A stretch of DNA of 64,000 bases from Protula sp. h YS-2021. Lineage: Eukaryota > Annelida > Polychaeta > Sabellida > Serpulidae. Location of the stretch: positions 38,537,502 through 38,601,501 of the forward strand of contig OX457031.1 in assembly GCA_949752745.1 (NCBI GenBank), read 5' to 3'. Position numbers and translations under genes: made by a program. The notes under the pieces were generated by a model. The model did no database searches. It saw only the letters and a list, made by a program, of their open reading frames with translations, and was not told the DNA's origin. This document shows positions 51,400 through 63,840 of this stretch, piece after piece; position 1 is the first letter of the stretch; every line of letters begins with the position of its first letter.

Positions 51400-54300
51400 A
51401 AAGGCTGAATTGGCGTTAACGCACACGTCTTCCAATAAAAAATCTGTGCACCTCTCAGATTCTTATCTTCAGGTCGATGTTTTTTTCTTACTTTTTTAAA
51501 ACGATGAACTAATGTTTCTGAGATGCTGCACAACTTACCAGGAAACCTTTCTGCATCCTTATTTTGACAGAGTATCGGCCCTGTACTTGATCTAAAGATT
51601 AGAAAATACCTCAACACAGCTGTAACTACAATGCTTCAGGAATCGAGCTTGTTCAGTTTCGCAGAGAATGGAACTTAAGTATGAGGCCGCGCCGTTACAC
51701 TTTTATTGTTCAAGCATGTGTTTGTATCCAGTACTCATCTAGATTCATCGATTTCCTTGCAATCCCGACAAGAAGCCAAAATATCGCACATCTTATTATT
51801 CTATATGAAGAATATAATAAACGTAAAAGCAGGCGTGTTGCACGGAATGGCTCCACACCTATATTCCATAATTCCATAATGAGTTGCCATTATGAAGTTG
51901 CCGTATAAATGTCTGAAATACACGACTTAAAGCAGCACTTTCACAGCAATATTTCACCACCAACATCAGCTTAAGATATATGCTTGACATTTAGAATGGT
52001 TTTTTTTTTTCTTAAAATAGTACCAATCTCCACCATACAGCAATTATATGCGTATTATTTGCGTTGAAAATATCGGTTCGTAATTCAGGTTCACAACTGA
52101 TTTTATAAAACGTATGATTGACTTTCAGAAGCCCATTCTTTCTGTTGAGATGTCGAAGAATAAACACAGATCAAAGCGCTCAGATAGAAGACTTAAAAGG
52201 GACTGTACAGAGGGATCAACAGAGACCCGTTGCTGTCGTTTCCCGCTGACGATTGATTTTACGAAATTTGGATGGGATTTTATCCTGCTGCCAAGACGAT
52301 ACCAAGCGTACTATTGCGCAGGAGAATGTCTTTTCTCGTATCTACCAGGATCCTTTCATAGCCACATAGTTAATCTTCAGCTACCTGAGGATGCAATTGG
52401 AGGACCGTGCTGTGCACCTTCACAGTTGTCCGGCATGTCCATTCTTCATTTGGATGAAAGAGGAACAATACACTATCGTCAACTGGAAGAAATGACAGTT
52501 GATTATTGTACCTGTAATTAAGGTCCTCTACATATATATATTCTTTAATGCTGTAAAATCTCACCTTAGATGAAATCTTGTTCATTAATAACGCAAGAAC
52601 CTACTTGTTTCTGTTTGCGCTGGTCATTGCCTAATCTTAAAAGCCATATTATCTATTATAAAAATTAACGATAACTTTTTCTCATGCATAACGATAGAGC
52701 GCCTTTAAGCTACAGAGAAAAGTGTCACCTTTCCATTGACTGCTTTTAAAGTCAGAAAAAATGAACGGCTGATGAATGAGATCAGTAAACATTACAAAGT
52801 CTACTCGAGGTACAAATATCAAAAATTTCCAACCTTCCTTAAATTTGCAGTTTGTTGTTTTCCAACCATGCTATCTACCAAGTCTTCCATGAGACTTTGC
52901 ATAGATGTCGGAACATCATAAAAGATTTCGAAATATCTCGAAATAATTATCTCAAAATAATTATTTAAACATAAAATTCCGAAGAGTTTGTTGTAGCCTA
53001 CTTTTGAAAAATACACATGTAATGCAACTTCTAATAATTGAATGATTCAACAATTTTCGGAACTTTCAAGGAAGTGCCGCCATGGCATTTGAGGAGGGTT
53101 TGATTAACCCGTGTCTATGCAGCGGTCTTTTCTGACGTTTATCCAAACCTGATCTGTCGGTGTCTGTACAACAATATTGTTTTAACTTAGAAAACGAAAC
53201 CCTGACGTGAATTGTCTTGTCGCGGCGTCCCTGCAACATTGCAATTTGACTGGAAATGCAAATGTAAATGACAAAAACTTCTATGGTGGATTCTTGGAAT
53301 TCAGATGAACCATATGTATTGGTAATTCATATGTTTATTAATCTTTGAGACCTATATCGTGCGAGTTATCTTTGCAGTTCAATCAGTTGTTCTGTGAACA
53401 ACATTAATGCTTAAAAATAATCTTTGCTGTATTATATGTCACTAACAGGTTGTTCATTTATTGCCAGTTCTCGGCTTTTTAACCGTTTTAATTTAAGAGG
53501 CTGCTCTGTTTTCGTTCCTTTTTATGTATGCAAATAAAAACAGAAAAGCTTTGTTAACAGTGCAATATCCGTTGAAAAGATCGGTTACTTTCAAATACGT
53601 GTTTTCTTTGTCGGTATATTAAAGCAACTTAAGGTTAAAGTAAAAATATTTTAGCTACACTTTTTAAGCCAATATTCTTAACATGCGCTTTGTCAACAAA
53701 GTAGAAGTGAGTATTACAAATATTTGTAACTTATCGAATCCTCTTGTACATTTAAAAATCAAAAGTTAAGCTACGGGTATCATTTGATGATAATATTTTT
53801 ATGGTTGCGAATACAATTAAATGCCTAAATTCTCGTTCCTTTTTCATAGTGTATATATATAAAGAAGTATTCATTCAAAATTAGTCAAGTTCCATCCGGT
53901 GTGCAATGATCCTCTAAGCTGGACAACTTCGCTTAAAATTCAACATAATCGTAATCTGCTCAATTAAAATGCAATTTCTAATATGCTTGGTCAATTACTG
54001 ACTTAATCTTTTCTTATGCTAATATCATTTATCGTAATGCAACACCAGAAAGCCTTCTGGTTTTCAGTCATTTTATTTTACTATTCCTCTTCTATCTTTT
54101 CATGCAGAATAAATACCAAATAATTAATAAAATAGGTAATAGCAGCAGTTTTTAAAGTCTTATTCCAAGAGAAATTATCTATGTTGACATATTTGTTCTA
54201 ATAGATAGTTAGAAAAATGCTGAGATATGATGATAATCCCACGTTATAGTTAGCACTCAATCTTCGAATATCAAGATGTTTTAACCATTTTGTATATAGA

Positions 54301-56060
54301 AATCTGTTAATGATTTCAGACAAATGATATAATGTTTGACATTTTACAGTGTTCAGCATGTCCTCAGTCATTTTCTTTGCTTACTAGCCTAGTTCTTTTC
54401 TTTTTTGTGTATTTGTGCATAAATTATTTAACTTTATACGGTGAGTAGCATTAGCCTGAAAGGTATTAGAGGTGTTGTCTAGTCCAACTATAAAGCAAAG
54501 TTGCAGTGATATTTGAGGCAGTTGTGACAGATATAATCAGTCTTCTGTCTTAAGGGCTCTTCGCAGTACATCGATTGACGCCTCACAGTTTATTTGTGTC
54601 ATTACAGTAGAACAGATTAAATTTAAACGCAGGAAAAGGGTCACCAATGAAGTGTTATCTCAAAATAAGTGACACTGCTCTGGCTATGTTTTTCCGCTTC
54701 ACATTGTCTATCATTGGTTACCTCTATCACAGCAATGAGAGATGAGCATTCAATTTGTAAAAATAGAATTGTCTTCTTCTGTTCAAAGAGGTACAAAGGA
54801 CGTCTTGTGCTTCAATTTAGATATGTAGTTGTTGCTTTACTTTTTATTACACATCCAAATGGAGAATACAGAATCTCTTTAATTTAACACTAAACATGCG
54901 AATTTCTATTTATATTTATACACATTTCGAGAAAATTTCTTACTTTATTTCCCAAAAATCATAAAACATAAGATTCCAAATTTCAAAATGCATCCAAAAT
55001 AAATTCTATTTGCCCACATTTGTTTAAAATTGACACTTAGATAGAAATTGTCTTTCAAAATGGTAAAAATTGTCCGAATAACTTTACCCCCTGAAAAAGG
55101 CGAAGCACAAAAAAAGCATAATAACCCTTAAAAATCAAAATGAGCATTCTTTATTTTTACAAACTGGCTGCTTATTCTATCAATGGAAGTCTGCCATTAA
55201 CTATTGGACATGTAATGAGCGAATTATTTGTATGAGCGTCGTGAAGAGTGTGAATATGCCCTGAAATTGTAGTTCTGTACTGTGTTACTTGACACTTAAA
55301 TGTTCATGAGTTGCTCAGATGAACATGAAACTATCCAGTTTGTGATGTATGCTAAAATTACTCTGCTACAGCTTGAATGTAAAAATTCTCCCCTGTGAAG
55401 CAATGAACCCTATTAAGAAAAGAAACGTCTACTATATTACCAGGATTCATGAAGATAGATCGCGTTTCTTTTTTCGAAGGGTTTATTCGCACATGTATGT
55501 ATATATTCTTTATAAAGTTGACTTTCGGAGTTTCTTTTTCTCTACAAGCCGACTTTTTTATTTTGTTTTCTTACCGTCAGTATAAGAATAAACATCTCTG
55601 TTCACAGAGAATAGTTTTTTTCTATTATTATATTAAATCTTCACATTGAGCGAAAACTGAGCATTCTTTTGTAATCTGCTAAAAGCTGTAATCAACAGAT
55701 ATTTACAAAGTTAGCGCCCAAACGTAATTGAACCAATAGCTTTGGTCTTAAGCCATCTACGACATATCATTGTACTTTGATAATTGAAGAAAATATGAGG
55801 ATCACAGGAATAAACGTTTTTAGTTTCCGATAGCAACAAAAAATACCGAACTATTATGCAGTTTCCAATTTTTTGTTCGAAACATACTGAACAAAGAATA
55901 CAAACCAAATATACCATTTTAAAACTGCAAAAAATCCTCTGCATCCATTTAATACTCTATTTAAAACGTTATCAACGACCCTTGTATGTTTTGTTCAAAA
56001 GGCTGTTCCATCGCCGGTGATATCTTTTTTCTTTTTATATTCCGCAAAAAACGTTCGAGT
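51400..56060 (+). repeat. Segmental duplication unit around exon E
   Basis: Flanks are homologous to those of exons C and D. CAGAGAATGGAACTT with GAGGCCGCGCCGTTACAC (51662-51705) matches GAGAATGGGACTT with GGCCGCGTTGTCACAG at 31300. The block at 54437-54580 matches 35710-35860 and 49950-50080. The tail (55670-55980) matches 38940-39400 of the exon-C unit. It is the shortest of the three units and lacks the inserted palindrome-rich elements. Confidence 0.65.
52129..52521 (+). CDS. Ligand exon E: myostatin-like mature domain (terminal exon)
   Basis: The exon has 130 codons plus TAA and starts in phase 0 after TTGACTTTCAG. The tail KPILSVEM leads to RSKR (14-17) and a 113-residue mature domain. 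All nine cysteines are kept (DC, RCC, YCAGEC, GGPCC, YCTC), but GGPCCTP has become GGPCCAP and the end is CTCN. The finger motif is FGWDFI. It differs from exon C at 26 and from exon D at 28 of 130 residues by hand count. The C-terminal third differs most (HLDERGTIHYRQLEEMTVDY). It is the last ligand exon seen in the window, about 45 kb from the propeptide exon. No later exon copy, intact or broken, was recognised between here and 64000. The CpG-rich upstream element of exons B-D is not recognisable here. Confidence 0.9.
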   Translation, partial: KPILSVEMSKNKHRSKRSDRRLKRDCTEGSTETRCCRFPLTIDFTKFGWDFILLPRRYQAYYCAGECLFSYLPGSFHSHIVNLQLPEDAIGGPCCAPSQLSGMSILHLDERGTIHYRQLEEMTVDYCTCN

Positions 56061-58074
56061 TATATATCCTTAAATGAATAACTTACCTGTCTTCCTTGAC
56101 AAGGTTTCTCAGGAACAAAGTGATACATGTTTTACTGTCAAGCGTATGAGAAATTAAATAGAAGCAATTTTAAAAGCAAGTTTTGTCTAAAATCTAGGTC
56201 CTAAGTAAAGAATCTCTGAACCACAAACGTAATATTCAGTGGCAATTCATTGATCAGCCGTCTGTGAACTAATAGTAAGATCGGTGCTCGTCATGCACAT
56301 GTCTGATTATATGGATAGATCATGGGACTGCATGCTTGTCTCGGACTCAAGCAAGTGTGGAAGGCCTGCAAACGTACAGCACAACGGTGGGTCTACTGGC
56401 CTTTCATAACGGTCCAATCCAGTACGAAGCACACCAGCCCCATGGTTATAATTATTATGGCACAATAACTCAACACCATACTTCAGATAGCCAAAATACT
56501 GCGAGATGTTACTAGCCTACCCCTAAGGCGTTTACCTGAGTTTGACTAGTGAAACGCGGTTAGAGGACGTACCATTGACTTGTCATTTATTTGTAAGAGA
56601 CAGATATACTAAAACATATGGTGTAAGGGAATGGGTGCTGTTGAGGGCTGCTTTTGCCAGGATTAATGTAAGGTTTAACAGATTCAAGTTTTTACCTTTT
56701 CAGGATATTTTACCTATTCGCAGTCTTCGTACCACACATGCTCAGAAACTAACGTCTTGGTTTTGCAATTAAAATATATTTTATGGGAGGTGGTGTAGAT
56801 AACCTAGCAATCCTCTATTTGCAAATAAAAATTCAGTGTATTTTTCTCTATTTCTGGGTGTTCGAAGTAATGGGCATATCTGTGAGGATTTGTCCCGGGG
56901 TGGAGGGGGAGGATTATGGGTAGGTACATAATCCTTAATAGAGATATATGTGTTAATACCAGATATTTGGGCAAGTGGCATTTCAGCCAGAAGTGACAAG
57001 TGTGATATTGGTCTAGATGATTCCTTTACCATTACTTTCTTTTCATTTACTACAGTCTCTGAACAGGTTGAAAGTTTTGTTCCATGGTGGTGTTCAAGCC
57101 ATTGAAATGAGCATGCCCTGGAAAACAAATTCTTTCACTGATATTATTTGTCGGTCACCATCCCAAGTACCAAATTACATAAGCTCATCCCCTTATCGCG
57201 CGAATCGTAACAAGTCATTTTATTGCTGGAAGAAGTGGTCCATTTATTTTGATTGCAATTGCTAGTTAATACGGCAGTCCAGCACGCTTTGCTCCGTGTT
57301 TTAGCAAATATATCAAACAGCAGAGCTTACACACTTGATGTAAATTAAAATTGGAGAATACTTTCTAGAAATTAGATATTAATAGTGCTAGGCAGTTATG
57401 CCTATCCAAATGATACAAAAACACTAGGAACTAAAATCGGGCCTTGCGACATAACAATAATACAGTCACCAAGATGTTTAACACCATGCGAGTACAAACT
57501 GTCAATCACACACAATGTTGAAGATTCCAAAGATTCCAAAGTTGCTGAAGAACAACCTCGTGATGGAAATCAAACCCAAAAAGAAGCCACGAAGCCTCAA
57601 CTAAAGCCCATCGAAAATACCAAAAGTTTGAACAATTTGTTTGAAGCAATCTAAATGAGACACTTTGGTCTGCTGGCAGAAAGTCATCGGGACGAACATG
57701 CAAGATCAGTGCACCACAAATGTCAAACAAAAAAGTAGTGAGGTCTACCGAAGAGACGCGCGCAGTTCAATCTATGTGTTACTGTGTGATAGGGTTAGCT
57801 GTGCTTATTATTGCAATTAAATTGAGCAAAACACTGTCCTGAAACATATGTTTAAAACTGTATTTTGCGTAAAGATCGACAAAAACCTCTGCTTGGTTGC
57901 AATTCTCTGCTGAATTAGCCAATACATTCAATATATATTTTAAGCCGAGATAGGTAACATAAAGGCTCGTTTTGTTCAAATAATCCTCTCGACTCTCAGG
58001 CAACCCTCCTGACTCTTTTCGTGAAGTGAATTCTGAATGGTTTGAAAGTTAATCATGAGTTTGTCTCCTGCGAT

Positions 58075-58325
58075 AGTGATCCTGTCACCGCAGAATTACT
58101 GAAAACGTACATAGAGAAACTGCGTCTGATTATATCCCGAATAATTAACCTCTCCATATCCCACCCCCACAAACAAACAATCATCCACCCACTCCTCAAA
58201 AAGCCATGTTTTGTATCTAAACTCCTGGAAGATGTTATCTGCCAACATCTCACGGGTCACTTACTACACAAGAACGATTCCAAACAACATAGAAAAGACA
58301 CCACAGAACTGAAACCGCATTAATA
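58075..58325 (+). mobile_element. CR1/L2-type LINE reverse transcriptase fragment
   Basis: The plus strand reads DPVTAELLKTYIEKLRLIIS, then RIINLSISH, QTIIHPLLKKP, then SKLLEDVICQHLTGHLLHKN. This matches the N-terminal part of a CR1/L2 reverse transcriptase (DPxPTxLLK, ISxIINLSL, FKxAxxxPLLKKP, LSKxLERxVxxQLxxHL). Two expected stretches are missing: the FP..F piece before QTIIHPLL, and the NYRPVSNLPF motif before SKLLE. It is therefore an internally deleted fossil. It is in opposite orientation to the LINE remnant at 41560-42375. Confidence 0.8.
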
Positions 58326-59388
58326 CGCGTATTCAACGATCTCAGCCTATTCAACGGGATAAGCACATTTTTCACATTTTAGAGCTTTCCGCCACCTGTG
58401 AAATGCGCCATAAAATAACTGACGAACACTTTTGCTTGACTTTCATTGGTTTATTTTGTCACAGGTAAAGTAACTGACACTGGTGGGAGTACTCCGTTGA
58501 ATTATACAGCTCCAATAATTTTCTGGAGGGTTAGGTTCATACCTACCCATATAAGCACCTATCCTCGTTGTATAAACGTTGTTTTTATGACAGACACCAA
58601 CTATTGTTTCAAAATGTAGGTTAACCAATTTTTCTTTATATTGCAATTACCTTTTTAGTTGATATTATCATTTCGCACAATGAGTAATTAAAAAAGAGGT
58701 TGACTAACTATTGGTTCCATGTGAGATTTAACCTGTTGTTTTAACATTTTTTACACACAATGCGAACTTTCATTGCTATGCAAAATTTTCTTAATTTCGA
58801 TAATGTTATTGCCCATTGAAACATCCAATGAATAAAAACAGAAAGATGTTTTAATGTTGACAAATGTTGACAAATATTCCATTACACTTACATTTTATTT
58901 CACATATTTTAAAACTAACCTTCTCTATTCCGGTTGTTTGTTCTACTGTGCAGTAGCTTTCGCCACCAACCTTGAAACGACACCCCGAAACGGTGCTGGT
59001 GAGTGAAGAATAGTCAGCGGACATTCCCTTTTGGTCAGATCTTCACACTTCACCAAACCTCACGTCTCGCCACATCATGAATTTATATGCCATTTCGTAG
59101 TATGGTTATGTGAGCCCGGTATGTCCGTGATTTAGGTATTTGAACGGTTGTGTAAGAATGTCACTCAAGACTGGTAGTAGTGAGAAATCAGCCATATAAC
59201 TTGTTCTTGGTACTAGAGTTTCTTTGCAGTTGTCTTACAATATAATACAGCCTTTTATTATCTTGTAATCTTCGTTACCGGCAGGGCAGGGCTACAACCC
59301 TTTACCAATACTCAAGTAGTGATAGTAAAAGTATTTCGTAATTCTCAACAATTTTTTTCATGCACAACTCATCTAAGCGAATTCAAAC

Positions 59389-59401
59389 GGGGGGGGGGGG
59401 G
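59389..59401. repeat. Poly-G run (13 nt)
   Basis: Thirteen consecutive G residues. Confidence 0.9.
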
Positions 59402-60117
59402 CTTTGCGAATAAATAAAACTATCTCTTTATTTCGTACAACTAGCTTTTACTGGTAAAAGCGTGATTCGCGTTAACAACTTTTACGGGGATTCTCCCACC
59501 CTTCACCCCTCAAGCCTGTGTGTGTGTTTACCTTGCCTACGGTGGTGTAAAGGGAACGTCGTATTGACCAAACTTATGTCCGCTTATGACAGACTAATCA
59601 GATTGACCCAGAGTATTCAATCAGCGATAAAAATTTATGTGAATTCATTTGAAGGGAAACTAATATGAAAGTGGAGAACACGAGCTGCGACTTTACCCAC
59701 AGTAACCGAACTTGCCTTTGGTATATTCAAGGCTGGACAGCCCAGCGAAGACTGGTTTAAGCTTATTCCTTCGTTCTGGGTTCCTGAAGCGATTATGGTA
59801 AATATTTCCCAAATCTGTAGCAGAAAGATGATTATATTCGATGCACGTGCGGGTCTCGTCGCAGAGCAGTTCTCTTGTTTCCCTCCAACAATCGGAAAGC
59901 TAGTGTTGATTGTACACTGAAACTGGGTGGGTGAATTGGTCTTTGTGTAGAAGTTGTAGAGTAGGCTCGGCTATGTGGCAAAAAGCGAACTAAAGTAACC
60001 AGATGCAAAGGCACTGAAAATTCCAACTGGTTGGCCCATTTTTTTAAATGTCGCACACGCCCGTCCAGACAGACACCATTGCCTCAGGACAATTTTTGGA
60101 AGGACCGTGTTGTCGGA

Positions 60118-60200
60118 AATGGAGTAGCCAAAGGTAGCAAAACAGAACAACAGCTTGGTAATGGAGTAATCAAACGTAACAAACGGAACAACAGCTTCAT
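60118..60200. repeat. 42-bp imperfect tandem duplication
   Basis: AATGGAGTAGCCAAAGGTAG then GAACAACAGCTTGGT is followed by AATGGAGTAATCAAACGTAA then GAACAACAGCTTCAT. Two units, about 80% alike. Confidence 0.7.
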
Positions 60201-61139
60201 AACTGAGTGTTGGAGACAGGTTGCAGTCAAGACAGACGCTGTGAACTGAAAGCACGCGTGATTATGAGCATCAGCTGCGATATTTTGTCCTAGACCCAAA
60301 CCCAGTGGAATATGCAAGGCACACTTCTCGGAACTAACCAAATGTTTCTGTTGTTAATATTTCTGCTGTGTATAAACTACAAAATACAACTACAACTTCT
60401 CAAAGCGCTAAATCCAAGTCTCTACCAATCAATTTTATCGGGGCATAACACAGTGATGAAGTAGATTATTATTAATTAACCTTTCCGTGAAAATAAGCCG
60501 TTATAAAAAGAACATTCAGACAATTCGAAAAAGTCGAAGTGGTGGCACTGAAGACCTGTTCATGGTACATGCGTACCAAGTGGGGAGACAGAAAATCCGA
60601 AATTGTTTGGTTTGAAATGTTACATTAAGTCATTTTTAGTTAAATAGCATTAAAATATTACCAAAGGGCTATTTAAAGAAATTGTTTGATAGCTATCGAT
60701 TGTATATTGCGTAATCATCCACGAGTGGCATGTTTGCATTATGTTAATAAGCTAGCAGGACAGACCAATGCTCAATGGCTCTGGAATACGAGTCACAGCG
60801 CACCTGCTCAAAGATAGTGTCAATGTAAAAGTATCTGCATAGCAACAACATTCTTTCCAAAATCATATATATTTGAGCGTAATTCATTGTATTTAATTGT
60901 ATTAATTGATTCTTTTCACAATCTTATCGGATTATCTTCAGTTCTTGTCAGTCACATAAGCCAAGAGCTCTGATAATTGGACAGTCCTTCGTCAAGCGTT
61001 TGCAGCGATTTTGTTACGACAAAAAAAAAGAATATAAAGTTTAACTCTATTTCGACAACAGTTACCGCAAGCTTCTATTCTATGGATATTCGGGCGCGTA
61101 GATCAGAATAAACCCACTAAAACATGGAAAAATGTCTGT

Positions 61140-61220
61140 ACATAGAGGCGCTATGAGACCTCACACTCATAGAGATGCTACGAGACCTCACACTCATAGA
61201 GACGCTACGAGATGTCAAAC
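61140..61220. repeat. 27-bp minisatellite, about three units
   Basis: GAGACCTCACACTCATAGAG with GTGCTAC-like spacers recurs at 61155, 61182 and (partly) 61209. It lies at the start of a 109-codon plus-strand frame and would encode R-P-H-T-H-R-D-A-T repeats, but nothing else supports that frame as a gene. Confidence 0.7.
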
Positions 61221-62167
61221 CCACATTTACATTCCTCCTTGTGTTAGCCTTTATCCAAATCGAATTGAGAAGTCCAGATCAGGATTTTCCTTTTGGCCAT
61301 CCCACTTCTTCCCTACGTTTGGTTCCGTGTCTTGTGGGAAGATTCAAGTGACGTCAAGGGAGTTCCCATCTGGAAATACCCAAGAAGGGGGTGCAGGGCA
61401 GCTAACATTTTTTCTTTCAAGAATTGGAGAGGCATCAAAGAAGCCCAAAAGAATTAGGTGATACTTTTTCCGGTAAGCGTTCGATCTAACTAGACAGCTA
61501 CAGCGTTTGCAATGGCAAAATACTTTTTAATGGGCTACAAATGCAAAGTCAGCACTTGGCACGGGTTGGGATTACTTTATTGAGCAGGTGTTCTGATCAA
61601 AGGTGTCCAGATCAGACATTTTTCATTACTTTTGTTTCTCTAACACTTAAAATAACAAAAAAATTCGGGTCCTCAGTGTCACCGTGTTCTCAGTCCACTT
61701 CGGAACCTCGGTGCACTGGTGGCAAACGATGGTCCCGGCTCAAATACGTACTTCGTCCACGTGTGTCTATTTACGCAGAATCAAAGAATACCCCAAATTA
61801 TTAAATGGTAGATAGGCTTGAATCCTGCTTTCTTATTGCACAAGAGCTTATAGAAACATAATAAATTGCCATATGCAATTGTAAATTGTTTTCTCATTTT
61901 TCTGTATAACAAGAGTATTTCACAGTAATTTATGCTTAATTCATGTATTCGTTTACCAGAAGGTGTTAACGTTCTTTATAACTTTCATTTATTGCTTAAA
62001 GTTATCGTGTGCATGACATTAAAATCTGAAATAAATAATCGAGCTTGTTTTAATCTACTTCCTTTGGGTCTTCTCCAAAGCAAACAGGTGCTTTGCTTTC
62101 TTATAGTAAAACAAAATACTTTACGTATGTTCAAATAAAATGCTTTAAGTGACTATTTAAACAAAGG

Positions 62168-62821
62168 AAGGCCAGTTTCACATTTACTGAGCAATTTTTG
62201 ATATCAATAATTAATTTTGATCTCAAATATTCTTCTTTTATGAAGAATTAATTTCTTTTATCTACAAAAAACTATATTTTATATCTCTAAATTAATTTCA
62301 GATCTCAAAAATTATTTTTTGACATTTCAAATATTCCTTGATATTAAATTTAATTTAGATAGATTTTGAATTGATCTTAGAGAAATATAAATTTTTACTT
62401 ATATTTTAAAATCTGCAAATGATTTTTGATCTAAATAAAAATACATTTTGATGTGAAAATATCAGAGTCTATTTTTGATATATAAAATTCATAAGAAAAT
62501 GCCTGTGAATAAAATAATGACTACCCTTGTATACAGAATCTTTCTTTTCATATTGTGCAACACATAAATGAATTATTTCATGAGATCAAACATTGTTTGG
62601 TTATTACTTGAATCAACAGTTCAATTTTACATTCAAAATTTACTTGGCAATTCGTTAAATTTTATTTAAATGTGTGCCTCCTTTAAGATTTTTTTAGTTT
62701 GTAAAGCTGATTTTTTATATCAAATATTAATTTTTGCTATCTAAAATACAACTATTAATAGGAAAACATTATAATATTTACAGTGATTTATTTAGCACTG
62801 AATGTTAAAAGGGCATTCCAT
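62168..62821. mobile_element. Palindrome-rich TIR element, copy 5
   Basis: The right end reverse-complemented reads ATGGAATGCCCTTTTAACAT, matching copy 3; the left end is AGGCCAGTTTCACATTTACT. The body has the same GATATC/GAGATC palindromes and the middle block TTGTATACAGAATCTTTCTT, which is the reverse complement of the 33.6-kb block. It is inverted relative to copies 3 and 4. Confidence 0.75.
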
Positions 62822-63657
62822 ATTAAACATGCCAATTATGTGTCTATTTTCAAAAGCTTAAGGTATTATTTTAACCTTAAAAACATTCTTGATAAACTTG
62901 AAAATAAAGATTTCAAATTACAAAAAAAAAAAACAACTAAATATTAACATGATGCCACAGTGGGATATGGCCTTATTAGTATACTCACTAAATATCACGG
63001 GAAGCCAACAAAGGATAAATATAGATAACGCAGGTACACAATAATAGAAGAAGGGGGTTGATAATTAAGGAGGTGCCCCTATTATCTGTTTTGTGGCATT
63101 ATCTCTTTTGTGGCATTTTCTAACATTATTATTTTTCATCTTTCCAACTCTCAGGAAAAGTTAGCAATAGCCGGTTTCTCAGGGGAAAACAGAATTAATT
63201 TCTCTTCAAACGATAAGGACAAAGTCTCGATTACATGAATTCAAAGATATAATAGAGACTCTAAAGATATGATTACGAAGTGTTTATTAGGAACAAACAT
63301 GTAAGTGAAAAACTCAAGTAAAAGAGAGTGGGGTATGATGAGGAGTGGAGCAGGTAAATAACGTAAGAATTGTAGAAATTAAATAAAGTGCGTGTTTTGT
63401 TTTGTTTTTGTTTTTTTTTTTTTTTGTTAATATAGGAGAAGTCAGATTCATACGTTTGATTTTTATAATTATTAGAATCTTTCATCAAATGATAAATATA
63501 TATAAGTATTTAAATATAAATCAAGAGCAGGCATTTGCAACAACTTAGCAATCACACATTTTTTAAGTATGAAATCTTTAATGTTTGCTAATGTTGAAAC
63601 CCAAAATGACAACAGTTGATCGCATATCCGACAGCGAAATATGGTACTTGTAAATTG

Positions 63658-63840
63658 TCAGTTGAACCATTTCTCCCTCCTCTGCATTTCTTTCTGCCTG
63701 ACGGTTGCTCCTGTTTCTTGAAATTGACGGATTCTTTCCACGTTATTCATAAGTGTCGTTCTCTCTGGATAGAGCAATATTCGCGGATTATCCAGTCTGG
63801 CTTGACTGGCGCATGTTTGGGTTTTCAGAAACTTTGTCAC
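63658..63840 (-). CDS. Weak candidate terminal coding exon of an unknown gene
   Basis: On the minus strand a pyrimidine-rich tract and acceptor (CTTGTCTGTTCTTGTCTGTT then GCAG) lead straight into about 60 open codons starting VTKFLKTQ and ending in a stop. The peptide is rich in Arg, Glu and Gln, with a helical-looking end (NNVERIRQFQETGATVRQKE). I do not recognise it. The acceptor quality and protein-like composition are the only support. It may be a chance frame in AT-rich DNA or the last exon of a gene starting beyond 64000. Confidence 0.25.
   Translation of the reverse strand: MTKFLKTQTCASQARLDNPRILLYPERTTLMNNVERIRQFQETGATVRQKEMQRREKWFN

Larger units (their letters stand above)
45300..51400 (+). 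repeat. Segmental duplication unit around exon D
   Basis: Homologous flanks match those of exons C and E (landmarks in the exon-C entry). Upstream, GCGAAATTATCTGC precedes both exon C (31796) and exon D (45880). Downstream, the CAACGTTGGATAGACGTCGG block at 46870 matches 32775. The end of the unit (about 51240-51350) resembles 39840-39950 of the exon-C unit. It contains a 153-bp tandem pair at 47855-48155 that I do not see in the other units. Confidence 0.65.

Noticed and set aside
57017..57265. Frame ending FDCNC-stop after an ACAG acceptor-like site, considered as a sixth, degenerate ligand exon
   Set aside because: It lacks the CC, CAGEC and GGPCC cysteine patterns and any furin site; only the last four residues look like a TGF-beta end, which is likely chance.
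61132..61461. 109-codon plus-strand frame with ATG start
   Set aside because: Its N-terminus is a 27-bp minisatellite and the rest has no recognisable features.
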